A stretch of DNA of 64,000 nt, taken from assembly GCA_964408805.1 (NCBI GenBank), contig CAYPAV010000003.1, forward strand, positions 274,864 through 338,863, given 5' to 3'. This document shows positions 17,720 to 25,376 of this stretch, one piece after another. Each line of letters begins with the position of its first letter. Position 1 is the stretch's first letter. A program made the translations under genes and the position numbers. Under the pieces are notes generated by a model. That model was given only the letters and a program-made list of their open reading frames with translations, did no database searches and was not told where the DNA came from. Origin of the DNA: CAYPAV01 sp964408805. Its GTDB lineage: Bacteria > Pseudomonadota > Alphaproteobacteria > UBA8366.

Positions 17720-19336
17720 TCAGAGAGCGCGAAAGAAATCGTTGCCTTTGTCGTCGATTACGACGAAGGCGGGGAAGTCCTCGACCTCGATCCGCCAGAT
17801 CGCCTCCATGCCCAACTCCTCGAAGGCGATACACTCCACCTTCTTGATGCAATCGAGGGCAAGACGCGCCGCCGGTCCGCCAATCGATCCAAGATAGAAT
17901 CCGCCGTGCTGCATACAGGCCTGCCGCACCATGTCGCCGCGGTTGCCTTTCGCCAGCATGATCATCGAGCCGCCGGCCGCCTGGAACTGATCGACATAGG
18001 AATCCATGCGGCCCGCCGTCGTCGGCCCGAAGGAACCCGACGCGAAACCTGCCGGCGTCTTGGCCGGACCCGCATAATAGATCGGATGGTCCTTGAAGAA
18101 TTGCGGCAGGTCCTCGCCGGCATCCAGGGCCTGCTTCAAGCGCGCATGGGCGAGATCGCGGGCGACGATGATCGGTCCCGAGAGCGAGAGCCGTGTCTTG
18201 ATCGGATGCCGGGTCAGGGTGCCGAGAATTTCGGACATCGGCCGGTTGAGGTCGATCGCCACCACGTCGCCGCCAAGCTCGTCATCGGCGATATCCGGCA
18301 GGAATTGCGCGGGATTGGCCTCCAACTGTTCGAGAAAGATCCCTTCGGCGGTGATCTTGCCGAGAATCTGACGATCGGCCGAACAGGAAACACCGAGCCC
18401 GACCGGCAGGCTGGCGCCGTGGCGGGGCAGGCGAATGACCCGGACGTCGTGACAGAAATACTTGCCGCCGAACTGGGCACCAATCCCCATATTGCGCGTC
18501 AGTTCCAGGACCTCGGCCTCCATCTCGCGATCGCGGAACGCCTGGCCCTTCTCGCCGCCGGCGCTCGGCAGGCCGTCCAGATAGCGCGCCGAGGCCAGCT
18601 TCACGCATTTGAGGTTGAACTCCGCCGAGGTTCCGCCGATCACGATCGCCAAATGATAGGGCGGGCAGGCCGCGGTGCCGAGGGTCCGGATTTTTTCGTC
18701 GAGGAAATCCAGCATCGAGTCCTTGTTGAGCCGTGCCGGGGTCTCCTGGAACAGGAAGGTCTTGTTGGCCGAACCACCACCCTTGGCCATGAAAAGGAAC
18801 TTATAGGCGGTCCCGGTTTCGGAATATATCTCGACCTGCGCCGGCAGGTTGGTGCGGGTGTTTGTCTCCTCGAACATGGAGACGGGCGAGACCTGACTGT
18901 AGCGCAAATTGGTCTCCACATAGGTCTTGTGAACACCGCGTGCCAGCGCTGCGTCGTCGTCGCCGCCGGTCCAAACGAGATGCCCCTTCTTGCCCATGAT
19001 GATCGCGGTGCCGGTGTCCTGACACATCGGCAGGACGCCGCCGGCGGCGATATTCGCGTTCTTCAGCATGTCGAAAGCGACGAACCGGTCGTTGTCGGAG
19101 GCTTCCTCGTCCTCGAGAATCTTGGCCAGTTGGGCGAGGTGCCCTGGCCGCAGGAGATGGTTCGCATCGTGGAAAGCCTCGGCGGCAAGCAGGGTCAGGC
19201 CCTCCGGCGCCACCTTGAGAATCTCCTCGCCCTCGAACTCGGCCGTCTCGACGAAATCCGAGGTCAGTTTCCGATACGGCGTCTCGTCCGCCCCGAGGGG
19301 CAGCAATTCGCTGAATTCAAAGCCTTGCTCGCTCAC
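17720..19336 (-). CDS. fumA: Class I fumarate hydratase
   Basis: This 538-residue enzyme is an iron-sulfur, class I fumarase (FumA/FumB type). It interconverts fumarate and malate in the TCA cycle. Cysteine ligands for the [4Fe-4S] cluster are visible in LPMCQDTGTA, FNLKCVKLAS and LGVSCSADRQ. The C-terminal beta domain contains KTPAGFASGSFGPTTAGRMD. The length matches the family (about 540-550). GTG 19336 gives an N-terminus like E. coli FumA and has GGAG eight bases upstream; GTG codons at 19345 and 19351 are alternatives. The gene converges on the cheW-globin gene. It would also feed fumarate made by the maleate-isomerase-like enzyme at 26.4 kb. Confidence 0.96.
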   Translation of the reverse strand: MSEQGFEFSELLPLGADETPYRKLTSDFVETAEFEGEEILKVAPEGLTLLAAEAFHDANHLLRPGHLAQLAKILEDEEASDNDRFVAFDMLKNANIAAGGVLPMCQDTGTAIIMGKKGHLVWTGGDDDAALARGVHKTYVETNLRYSQVSPVSMFEETNTRTNLPAQVEIYSETGTAYKFLFMAKGGGSANKTFLFQETPARLNKDSMLDFLDEKIRTLGTAACPPYHLAIVIGGTSAEFNLKCVKLASARYLDGLPSAGGEKGQAFRDREMEAEVLELTRNMGIGAQFGGKYFCHDVRVIRLPRHGASLPVGLGVSCSADRQILGKITAEGIFLEQLEANPAQFLPDIADDELGGDVVAIDLNRPMSEILGTLTRHPIKTRLSLSGPIIVARDLAHARLKQALDAGEDLPQFFKDHPIYYAGPAKTPAGFASGSFGPTTAGRMDSYVDQFQAAGGSMIMLAKGNRGDMVRQACMQHGGFYLGSIGGPAARLALDCIKKVECIAFEELGMEAIWRIEVEDFPAFVVIDDKGNDFFRAL

Positions 19337-19462
19337 TGGACCCACTCCCACACCTTATTCCGTTATGCGCCGACACCAGTTTGCCGCGCCGGCTGACGCG
19401 AGACCAGAAGAGAAATCGGATTGGGTGTCCGGCGCCCGAGCGCCCGGCGAAAGGCCGCCGCG

Positions 19463-19864
19463 TCAGCTGACTTTCGAGGGCCGGCACCACAGATTGTAGT
19501 AGACCTCGCCGGTATGGTCGTTGAACGAATGACTGATCACATAAACCTTGTGACCCTCGCCGCAGAGGGTCTCGACGAAGGCCTTGGCCTCCGATTCGCG
19601 TTCGGCGCGACTAAGATCCTGCATCAAGGGCGGAATGTTGGTCGGCCAACGAATCATGACCTCGTAGCTTTCGCCGGGGCCCTTCCGGTTGACGGTGCGG
19701 CGGCGCACCTTGGCGACGAGATCGCCGAGCTTATTGGCCCGTTCGACGCGAACTTCCGGCCAATCGGCGAAGGAATCGCCCGAATAGAGATAGCAGCCGG
19801 TCAGCAGCGAGCTGATCAGCACCGCGCAGACCAAGCCCAGAATTTTCACGCACAGTCGTTCCAT
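19463..19864 (-). CDS. Small predicted lipoprotein of unknown function
   Basis: The 133-residue product begins with a basic n-region and a hydrophobic core ending in the lipobox SLLTGC, so the mature protein should start at the lipidated Cys near residue 24. The rest (about 110 residues) has no motif I recognise; it is mixed alpha/beta and ends in VYYNLWCRPSKVS. The second Cys pair (LCGEG, LWCRP) could form a disulfide in the periplasm. ATG 19864 was chosen because it gives the clean signal sequence; a TTG ten codons upstream is weaker. It lies between fumarase and a small membrane protein gene. Confidence 0.65.
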   Translation of the reverse strand: MERLCVKILGLVCAVLISSLLTGCYLYSGDSFADWPEVRVERANKLGDLVAKVRRRTVNRKGPGESYEVMIRWPTNIPPLMQDLSRAERESEAKAFVETLCGEGHKVYVISHSFNDHTGEVYYNLWCRPSKVS

Positions 19865-20060
19865 GGCGGTCGTCCATTGGCCTCGTTCCGACAAGAAACG
19901 CGCGACATGCGTTAAATGTCAAGCGGAAGGCGCCGGGATCCGGCCCGGCTGCCGCTCACGGCAGGTTGACGATCGCTTTATCCAGCGTGATTCGCAGATA
20001 CCGGGCCGAATACCTATATATGAATCATGGGAGACATCAAACCGACACGGGGATTGTCTC

Positions 20061-20294
20061 ATGCATGATACGATGATCAACGGCGGAACGGCGCCCATCA
20101 GTCCCAAGCTGCTCGTCGCAATTGGCCTTCTTCTCGCCTTTGCGGTGGTCTCGGCCATCCTCAGCGTCGCCAACCCGCCGTTGGCGTTGGTCAAGGAACG
20201 ACCGGCGGGCCAGACCACGACGATCCCGGATCCGAACCGCGCGGCAATACCCTATGAAGAGGAATTGACCGAGTCGGAAGCCGAACTCGAGTAG
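20061..20294 (+). CDS. Small single-pass membrane protein of unknown function
   Basis: This 77-residue protein has one hydrophobic segment (residues about 15-36, LLVAIGLLLAFAVVSAIL). A polar C-terminal tail ends in an acidic stretch rich in Glu. ATG 20061 follows GGGG at eight bases. I do not recognise the family. The arrangement (short N-terminus, one helix, acidic tail) is compatible with a bitopic inner-membrane protein. Base composition and codon use match the region. It is divergent from the lipoprotein gene and converges on the SDR gene. Confidence 0.5.
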   Translation: MHDTMINGGTAPISPKLLVAIGLLLAFAVVSAILSVANPPLALVKERPAGQTTTIPDPNRAAIPYEEELTESEAELE

Positions 20295-20328
20295 GCCCGA
20301 GACTCACGCCGTTTCGGAGGCCGGCGCC

Positions 20329-21221
20329 CTATAGCCGCCCGCCGCCGACCCGGAGATTGGCGCCCGCGACATAAGATGCCTTCTCGCTGAGAAGCCAGAA
20401 TATCGCCTCGGCGATCTCCTCGGCCTCGGCGACCCGGCCGATCGGTATATTCGGGCCCAAGGTTTCCAGCTTCTCCGGCGATGGCATATCGGTCGCGGTC
20501 AGGCCGGGCGCGACCGTGTTGACGCGAATGCCCTCGCCCGCGACCTCCTGGCTGAGACCAATCGTGAGACTGTTGACCCCGCCCTTCGAGGCGGCGTAAA
20601 GCACCCCTTCTCCGGCGCCTCCGAGACGCGCCGAGCCGGAGGAGACGTTGACGATGGCGCCGCCGGCACCACCCGAATTCGTCGACATCCGCTTCACCGC
20701 CTCGCGCGCGCAAATGAAATAGCCCGTCACGTTGACTTGCAGGACGCGGTTGATCGCGTCGGCGGAAAGCGCATCAAGGCGTCCCCGGGGACCGTGGATG
20801 CCGGCGTTGTTGACCAGCCCCGTAAGCGGGCCGAAGCGATCGTCGACGGCGGCGAACATGGCCATGATTTCCGCCTCGACGCCGGTATCCGCCTGGACCG
20901 GCATCGCCNNNNNNNNNNNNNNNNNNNNNNNNNNNNNNNNNNNNNNNNNNNNNNNNNNNNNNNNNNNNNNNNNNNNNNNNNNNNNNNNNNNNNNNNNNNN
21001 NNNNNNNNGAACATGGCCATGATTTCCGCCTCGACGCCGGTATCCGCCTGGACCGGCATCGCCGTGCCGCCGGCGGCCTCGACGGCCGCGCAGGTCGCCT
21101 CCGCAGCCGCCGCGTTCGATTGATAGTTGACCGCGACGGCATGGCCAGCGGCGCCGCAAAGCCGCGCCACGGCGGCCCCGATTCCCCGGCTGCCGCCGGT
21201 GATGAGCGTCACCTGTTGCAT
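20329..21221 (-). CDS. SDR family oxidoreductase, split only by an assembly gap
   Basis: The gene spans a 100-N gap. A 55-bp sequence is identical on both sides (20854-20908 and 21009-21063). Removing one copy plus the N run (155 bases) leaves exactly 738 bases, an uninterrupted 245-codon frame plus stop. The joined product is a classical short-chain dehydrogenase: TGGSRGIG near the N-terminus, NNAG at 86-89, catalytic Ser143, Tyr157 and Lys161 (YAASK), and PGLTATDM. It reduces or oxidises carbonyl/hydroxyl groups with NAD(P)H; the substrate is unknown. GGGGAG lies upstream of ATG 21221. As deposited, the gene looks interrupted, but the evidence favours an intact gene. Confidence 0.85.
20854..21063. 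repeat. 55-bp direct repeat flanking the N gap (contig-end overlap)
   Basis: Bases 20854-20908 and 21009-21063 are identical over 55 bp and directly abut the N run on each side. This is what an unmerged overlap between two contig ends looks like, and not a biological duplication. Confidence 0.9.
20909..21008. other. Assembly gap of 100 N
   Basis: Exactly 100 undetermined bases. The round number indicates a scaffolding placeholder of unknown size. The duplicated flanks suggest that the true gap length is zero or negative. Confidence 0.99.
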
Positions 21222-21310
21222 GAAATTCTCCCCTGTCGTCGAATTCGATATCGTTGATGTTCGCGTGCGTGACGTCGCGCCGTCCGCCGGTGTGCCGGAC
21301 GATGTGTCAG

Positions 21311-21799
21311 CTATTTCTTGCGGAACGCATCGAGGGTGACGACATTGCCGTCCTCGCCCTCGGCCGGCGCCTCGGCCGCCGGTGGCGGCGCGAGGCTCTC
21401 TTCGCTCTCGGCGCCCTCTCCGTTCAGCTCGACCTCGCCGCCGCCCTCGAATTTCAATTGCAGAACGAAGTTGACTGAAGGGTCGGCGAAGGTGGTGATC
21501 GCGGGAAACGGGATGATCAGCTGTTCGCGATTGTCGTTGAAGCTGAGCGAAACCAGAAACCGGTCGTCCTCGACCTGGAGGTCCCAAAACTGGTGCTGCA
21601 GCACGATGGTCATCTCCTCGGGAAATTTTTCATGGAGATGATCGGGCAGCTCGACCCCGGCATGATCTGTCTGAAAGGTGATGAACAGGTGGTGCGCACC
21701 CGGCAAGCCGAATTTGGCCGTTTGCGACAACGCCTCGCGCACCACGTTGCGGAGCGCGCGCTCAACCATCAGGTCGTATCGCAGCAGTTCCTTGCTCAT
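21311..21799 (-). CDS. sspB: ClpXP adaptor SspB
   Basis: This 162-residue protein is an alphaproteobacterial-type SspB. The folded domain (residues about 1-120, LLRYDLMVERALRNVVRE; HHLFITFQTDHAGVELP; EMTIVLQHQFWDLQV; FSVSLSFNDN-like strand) is followed by a flexible Pro/Ala/Glu-rich linker. The C-terminal tail (VVTLDAFRKK) matches the ClpX-docking peptide. SspB tethers ssrA-tagged proteins to ClpXP. It lies just downstream of ssrA in the same orientation, about 80 bp apart, which is a telling functional neighbour. ATG 21799 is set by homology; its ribosome-binding site is weak. Confidence 0.93.
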   Translation of the reverse strand: MSKELLRYDLMVERALRNVVREALSQTAKFGLPGAHHLFITFQTDHAGVELPDHLHEKFPEEMTIVLQHQFWDLQVEDDRFLVSLSFNDNREQLIIPFPAITTFADPSVNFVLQLKFEGGGEVELNGEGAESEESLAPPPAAEAPAEGEDGNVVTLDAFRKK

Positions 21800-21879
21800 G
21801 AGAGAATTGTTAGACTCCAAGGTCCCGAGCGTCAACCAATAGCAAGCGCTCAAGGACATCGGATAGAAATTCGGGGTAA

Positions 21880-22194
21880 TAGTGGGGGGCTTCTGTTGCC
21901 CGGTGCCCCCCGAACCGCGCTTGCCGTCTAGCTAGAAGCTATTAAGCAGCGATGCGGGCTTCGCCCGCGAAGTTGTCATTGGCATTTATAGCCGTGGCCC
22001 GATAACGGCGGTACCATGCCGGGCACAAGCAAAGTCTTTACCACGTACGTCGATCCTGGTTCGCCCCCATGATGCCGACCGGCCCGCGTTGCACACGCGG
22101 CCGGCCGGGAAACTGGTGGAGGCGCCGGGCACTGCCCCCGGGTCCGTAACGCTTATTCCACTAGGCCATTTAGTGCCGTAGTCGGTCTCCCGAC
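21880..22194 (-). ncRNA. ssrA: Transfer-messenger RNA (ssrA), permuted two-piece type
   Basis: The acceptor piece comes first: its 3' end is CGCCTCCACCA, with encoded CCA ending at 22114, and a T-arm with a 7-base loop lies before it. After a processed loop, the coding piece starts at 22068 with GGGGGCG, which pairs over 7 bp with CGCCTCC of the acceptor. The tag reading frame is 21983-21942 and encodes ANDNFAGEARIAA followed by TAA. A GGGGGGC/GCCCCCC helix near the 3' end (21884-21911) is probably a pseudoknot. The permuted order is the hallmark of Alphaproteobacteria. The RNA rescues stalled ribosomes and tags products for ClpXP. The 3' end is approximate. Confidence 0.95.
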
Positions 22195-22200
22195 ACCTGG

Positions 22201-22230
22201 AATATAGGGACTTCGACCCCACGATTTCAA
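22201..22230 (-). promoter_or_regulatory. ssrA promoter
   Basis: On the minus strand, TTGAAA (22230-22225) and TATATT (22206-22201) are 18 bp apart. This puts the transcription start near 22194, just before the structured acceptor part of ssrA. The region is shared with the divergent thyA gene. Confidence 0.6.
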
Positions 22231-22331
22231 GAGGGAAGGCCCGCCGGGCGGTGGCCGTTTAACCGCGGAATATCGATTTTCCGCCATTCCGAGAATTCCC
22301 AAGACGCGACCCCTGGTGTATGATCGCTCTC

Positions 22332-23126
22332 ATGCGACAATATCTTGAGCTCATGGACCGCGTGCGCCGGGAAGGTGTGTGGAAGGACGACCGCACCGGG
22401 ACCGGCACCCACAGCGTCTTCGGTCACCAGATGCGCTTCGACCTGGCGGACGGCTTCCCGCTGGTGACCACCAAGAAGCTCCACCTACCCTCGATCGTCC
22501 ACGAGCTCCTGTGGTTCCTTCGCGGCGACACCAATGTCCGCTATCTGCAAGAGAACGGCGTCTCGATCTGGGACGAATGGGCCGACGAGACGGGCGAGCT
22601 CGGCCCGGTCTACGGCGCCCAATGGCGGGCCTGGCCCAATGGAAGCGGCGGCACCATCGACCAGATCGCCGACGTTGTGCGCCAGATCAAAACCAATCCC
22701 GATTCGCGCCGCCTGATCGTCACCGCCTGGAACCCGGCCGAGATCGAGTCCATGGCGCTCCCGCCCTGCCATTGCCTCTTTCAGTTCTATGTCCTGGAGG
22801 GCCGGCTGTCCTGCCAGCTCTACCAACGAAGCGCGGATATCTTCCTCGGCGTCCCCTTCAATATCGCGTCCTATGCGTTGCTGACGCTGATGATGGCGCG
22901 GGCGACCGGCCTCGAAGCCGGCGAATTCATCCATACGCTGGGCGACGCCCATCTCTATTCGAACCATATCGAACAGGCCGATGCCCAATTGGCGCGAGAC
23001 CCCTATCCGCTGCCCGAAATGCATCTCGCCCCCGGGATCGACGACATCTTCGGTTTCGCCCATGAGGATTTCACCCTCGAGGGCTACCGCTTCCACCCCC
23101 ATATTCCGGCCAAGGTCGCGGTCTAG
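22332..23126 (+). CDS. thyA: Thymidylate synthase ThyA
   Basis: This enzyme converts dUMP to dTMP with 5,10-methylenetetrahydrofolate, in the cytoplasm. Starting at ATG 22332 the product is 264 residues, the same length as E. coli ThyA, and the catalytic Cys is at the same position (Cys146, PPCHCLFQFY). Other motifs are DRTGTGTHSVFG, RSADIFLGVPFNIASYALL and DAHLYSNH. An upstream ATG at 22320 would add four residues. folA starts 11 bp after the stop, so dTMP synthesis and regeneration of tetrahydrofolate are co-transcribed. It is divergent from ssrA. Confidence 0.97.
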   Translation: MRQYLELMDRVRREGVWKDDRTGTGTHSVFGHQMRFDLADGFPLVTTKKLHLPSIVHELLWFLRGDTNVRYLQENGVSIWDEWADETGELGPVYGAQWRAWPNGSGGTIDQIADVVRQIKTNPDSRRLIVTAWNPAEIESMALPPCHCLFQFYVLEGRLSCQLYQRSADIFLGVPFNIASYALLTLMMARATGLEAGEFIHTLGDAHLYSNHIEQADAQLARDPYPLPEMHLAPGIDDIFGFAHEDFTLEGYRFHPHIPAKVAV

Positions 23127-23137
23127 GCGGATTCCCC

Positions 23138-23635
23138 ATGATCCTCATCCTCGTCGCCGCCCTGGCGGAGAACCGGGTCATCGGCCGCGACGGCGATCTG
23201 CCCTGGCATCTCCCGGCCGACCTGAAGCACTTCAAGGCAATGACCCTGGGCAAGCCGGTGATCATGGGCCGCAAGACCTGGGAGTCGCTGCGGGTCCGTC
23301 CGCTTCCCGGCCGCCGCAACATCGTGGTGACGCGAAACGCCGGCTTCGACGCCCCCGGGGCCGAGACCGCGCCGTCCCTCGATGACGCCCTCGCCATGGT
23401 GGCGGAGGCACCGGAAGCGGCGGTGATCGGCGGGGCGGCGCTTTTCGAGAAGGCGCTTTCGCGCGCCGAGATCCTTCATCTGACCGAGGTTCACGCCGAG
23501 ATCGCGGGCGATGTATATTTCCCCGCCGTCGACCCCGCTAATTGGCAAGAGACGGCGCGCGAGCGCCACCCGGCCGACGGCGCTGCCCCCGCCCATAGTT
23601 TCGTGACGCTGGAACGCCGGCGTCCAACCGATTGA
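23138..23635 (+). CDS. folA: Dihydrofolate reductase
   Basis: This 165-residue enzyme reduces dihydrofolate to tetrahydrofolate with NADPH, replacing the folate oxidised by ThyA. Diagnostic segments are AALAENRVIGRDGDLPWHLPADLKHFK (substrate site with the active-site Asp and Trp), PVIMGRKTWESL (NADPH binding) and VIGGAALFEKAL (glycine loop). The length is normal. It is the second gene of thyA-folA, with a VOC gene following after 22 bp. Confidence 0.97.
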   Translation: MILILVAALAENRVIGRDGDLPWHLPADLKHFKAMTLGKPVIMGRKTWESLRVRPLPGRRNIVVTRNAGFDAPGAETAPSLDDALAMVAEAPEAAVIGGAALFEKALSRAEILHLTEVHAEIAGDVYFPAVDPANWQETARERHPADGAAPAHSFVTLERRRPTD

Positions 23636-23657
23636 TCGCCCGAGAAAAGGACCCCCC

Positions 23658-24050
23658 ATGCCGCTCCATGCCCTCGACCACTACACCATCATCACGACCG
23701 ACGTCGAAGAAACCGCGCGCTTCTACGAAACCGTTTTCGAACTCGAGCGAGGGCCCGCCCCGGACCTCGGCAACCCCATCGTCTGGCTCTATGGCGGCGG
23801 CAACCCGCTGCTGCATATCGTGACGCGAAAGGAGGTTCCGGGCCCCGGCAGCGGTCGCATCGACCACGTCGCCTTTCGCGCCACCGACTACGCCGGCACC
23901 CTGGAGCGCCTCGCCGCCCACGAAATCCGCTACCAGGAACAACGCCTCCCCGAAATCGGCACCCACCAACTCTTCGCCGAATGCGCCGACGGCACCTGGG
24001 TGGAACTGGTCTTCGATCCCAAGGAGGTGGATGCGGCGAAGGGGGCGTGA
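23658..24050 (+). CDS. VOC (glyoxalase/extradiol dioxygenase fold) protein
   Basis: This 130-residue single VOC domain has the expected metal ligands: His in LDHYTIIT, His in LLHIVTR, His in IDHVAFRA, and Glu in WVELVFDP. Family members are metal-dependent isomerases, epimerases or dioxygenases; the reaction here cannot be named. AAAAGGA lies before ATG 23658. It is 22 bp after folA and is probably read through from the thyA promoter. An 11-G homopolymer directly follows its stop. Confidence 0.82.
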   Translation: MPLHALDHYTIITTDVEETARFYETVFELERGPAPDLGNPIVWLYGGGNPLLHIVTRKEVPGPGSGRIDHVAFRATDYAGTLERLAAHEIRYQEQRLPEIGTHQLFAECADGTWVELVFDPKEVDAAKGA

Positions 24051-24153
24051 GGGGGGGGGGGATCGACTACGCCTAGAGTCTTGCCCCCTTTGTAACCACC
24101 GCCGCGTTCGCTACGATGGAGACGTTCCGGACCCCGTGCCCGAAGAGACCGTC

Positions 24154-25332
24154 ATGAACACAGCCCTCGATACCAGCGACCCCATCGACCCCATCGCCAA
24201 TGCCCAGGCACTCGGGCCCGAGCTGGCGGCGGCGGCAGACGAGATCGAGCGGACGCGGCGGATTCCGCCGGCGCTGATGGCGCGGCTGCACGAGTTGCGG
24301 CTCTGCCGGATGCTGTTGCCGAGCGCCTTTGGCGGCGACGAGATCGCGCCCGGCGCCTATTTTCTGGCGGTGGCGGCGCTGGCGCAGCATGACGCCTCGG
24401 TCGCCTGGAACGTCTTCGTCACCAATAGCGCCGCCCTCCTCACCCCCTATCTAGAACCCGAGACGGCGCGCACCATCTTCGCGGCCCCCAACGCGCTGTG
24501 CGCCTGGGGACCCCCAAATTCGATCATGGCGACGGTCGAGCCGGGCGGCTACCGGGTCAGCGGCGAGTGGGGGTTCGCCAGCGGCTGCCGGAACGCGACC
24601 TGGATGGGCCTGCACTGCCGAATCCAGGAGGCGGACGGCAGCGTGCGAATGGACGGGAACGGCGAGCCGGAGATCCGGAGCCTCCTGTTCCCGGCCGAAG
24701 ACGCGACCCTGATCGATACCTGGGACACCATCGGCCTTCGCGGCACCGCTTCCGATTCCTACAGGGTGGAAGACCTGTTCGTGCGCGACGCCTTTACCGG
24801 CCTTCGCGGGGCGCCGGAGACAAGGCGGGAGCCGGGGGCCCTATACGCCTTCACAATGCAGGGGCTGTACGCGGTCGGCGTCGCCGGAGTGGCGCTGGGG
24901 ACGGCGCGGGCGATGCTGGACGAATTCGCCGGGCTGGCCGGCCGCAAGACGCCGCGCGGCTTGAGCCGTCTGGCGGAGCGCGCCGCCGTCCAGGCCGGCG
25001 TCGCCGAGGCCGAGGCGAGTTTGGGATCGGCCCGGGCATATATGCTGGAGACGCTCGGCGAGATTTATGCCGCCGCCGCTTCCGACAAGCCGATCGATAT
25101 GGGGGAGCGGGCCCGCGTCCGCCTCTCGGCGTCGAACGCCATTCGCGGTGCCGTGGCGACGGCGGATTGGATTCACAAGGCGGCCGGGGTGGACGCGATC
25201 TTCAGCGGCGGCTCCCTCGAGCGCCGCTTCCGCGACATGCATACCCTCTCGCAGCAAATCCAGTCCCGCGACGCCCATTACGAGGCGGTCGGGCAGGTCC
25301 TGCTCGGGAACCCGCCGGCGGTCTTTTTCTGA
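24154..25332 (+). CDS. Acyl-CoA dehydrogenase-fold flavoprotein, HsaA/HpaB-like hydroxylase type
   Basis: This 392-residue protein has the acyl-CoA dehydrogenase fold with a C-terminal Acyl-CoA_dh_2 domain, as in FMN/FADH2-dependent oxygenases such as HsaA and DszC. Seen motifs are LPSAFGGDEIAPGAYF, AAAPNALCAWGP-like N-domain, SGEWGFASGCRNATW (beta domain) and the C-terminal helix with RFRDMHTLSQQIQSRD. These enzymes usually hydroxylate aromatic or sulfur compounds with reduced flavin from a partner reductase, which is not in the window. It could instead be a true dehydrogenase; the catalytic Glu of beta-oxidation enzymes is not evident. GAAGAGACC precedes ATG 24154. Confidence 0.78.
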   Translation: MNTALDTSDPIDPIANAQALGPELAAAADEIERTRRIPPALMARLHELRLCRMLLPSAFGGDEIAPGAYFLAVAALAQHDASVAWNVFVTNSAALLTPYLEPETARTIFAAPNALCAWGPPNSIMATVEPGGYRVSGEWGFASGCRNATWMGLHCRIQEADGSVRMDGNGEPEIRSLLFPAEDATLIDTWDTIGLRGTASDSYRVEDLFVRDAFTGLRGAPETRREPGALYAFTMQGLYAVGVAGVALGTARAMLDEFAGLAGRKTPRGLSRLAERAAVQAGVAEAEASLGSARAYMLETLGEIYAAAASDKPIDMGERARVRLSASNAIRGAVATADWIHKAAGVDAIFSGGSLERRFRDMHTLSQQIQSRDAHYEAVGQVLLGNPPAVFF

Positions 25333-25343
25333 GCCGAGCCAAT

Positions 25344-25376
25344 CCGATCAGAGGGCCGAGCCGATCAGAGGGCCGA
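25344..25376. repeat. 17-bp tandem duplication at the end of the globin-chemoreceptor gene
   Basis: The 16-bp CCGATCAGAGGGCCGA occurs at 25344-25359 and again at 25361-25376, one base apart. The second copy contains the stop codon and last codons of the minus-strand globin gene, so the first copy is a duplicate of the C-terminal coding end lying beyond the stop. Confidence 0.85.

Noticed and set aside
20329..21221. SDR gene as a pseudogene or tandem duplication
   Set aside because: The break is made of 100 N and a 55-bp contig overlap; removal restores a full 245-residue protein.
21884..21911. GGGGGGC/GCCCCCC hairpin as an ssrA terminator
   Set aside because: No T-run follows in the direction of transcription, and a helix at this place is expected as a tmRNA pseudoknot.
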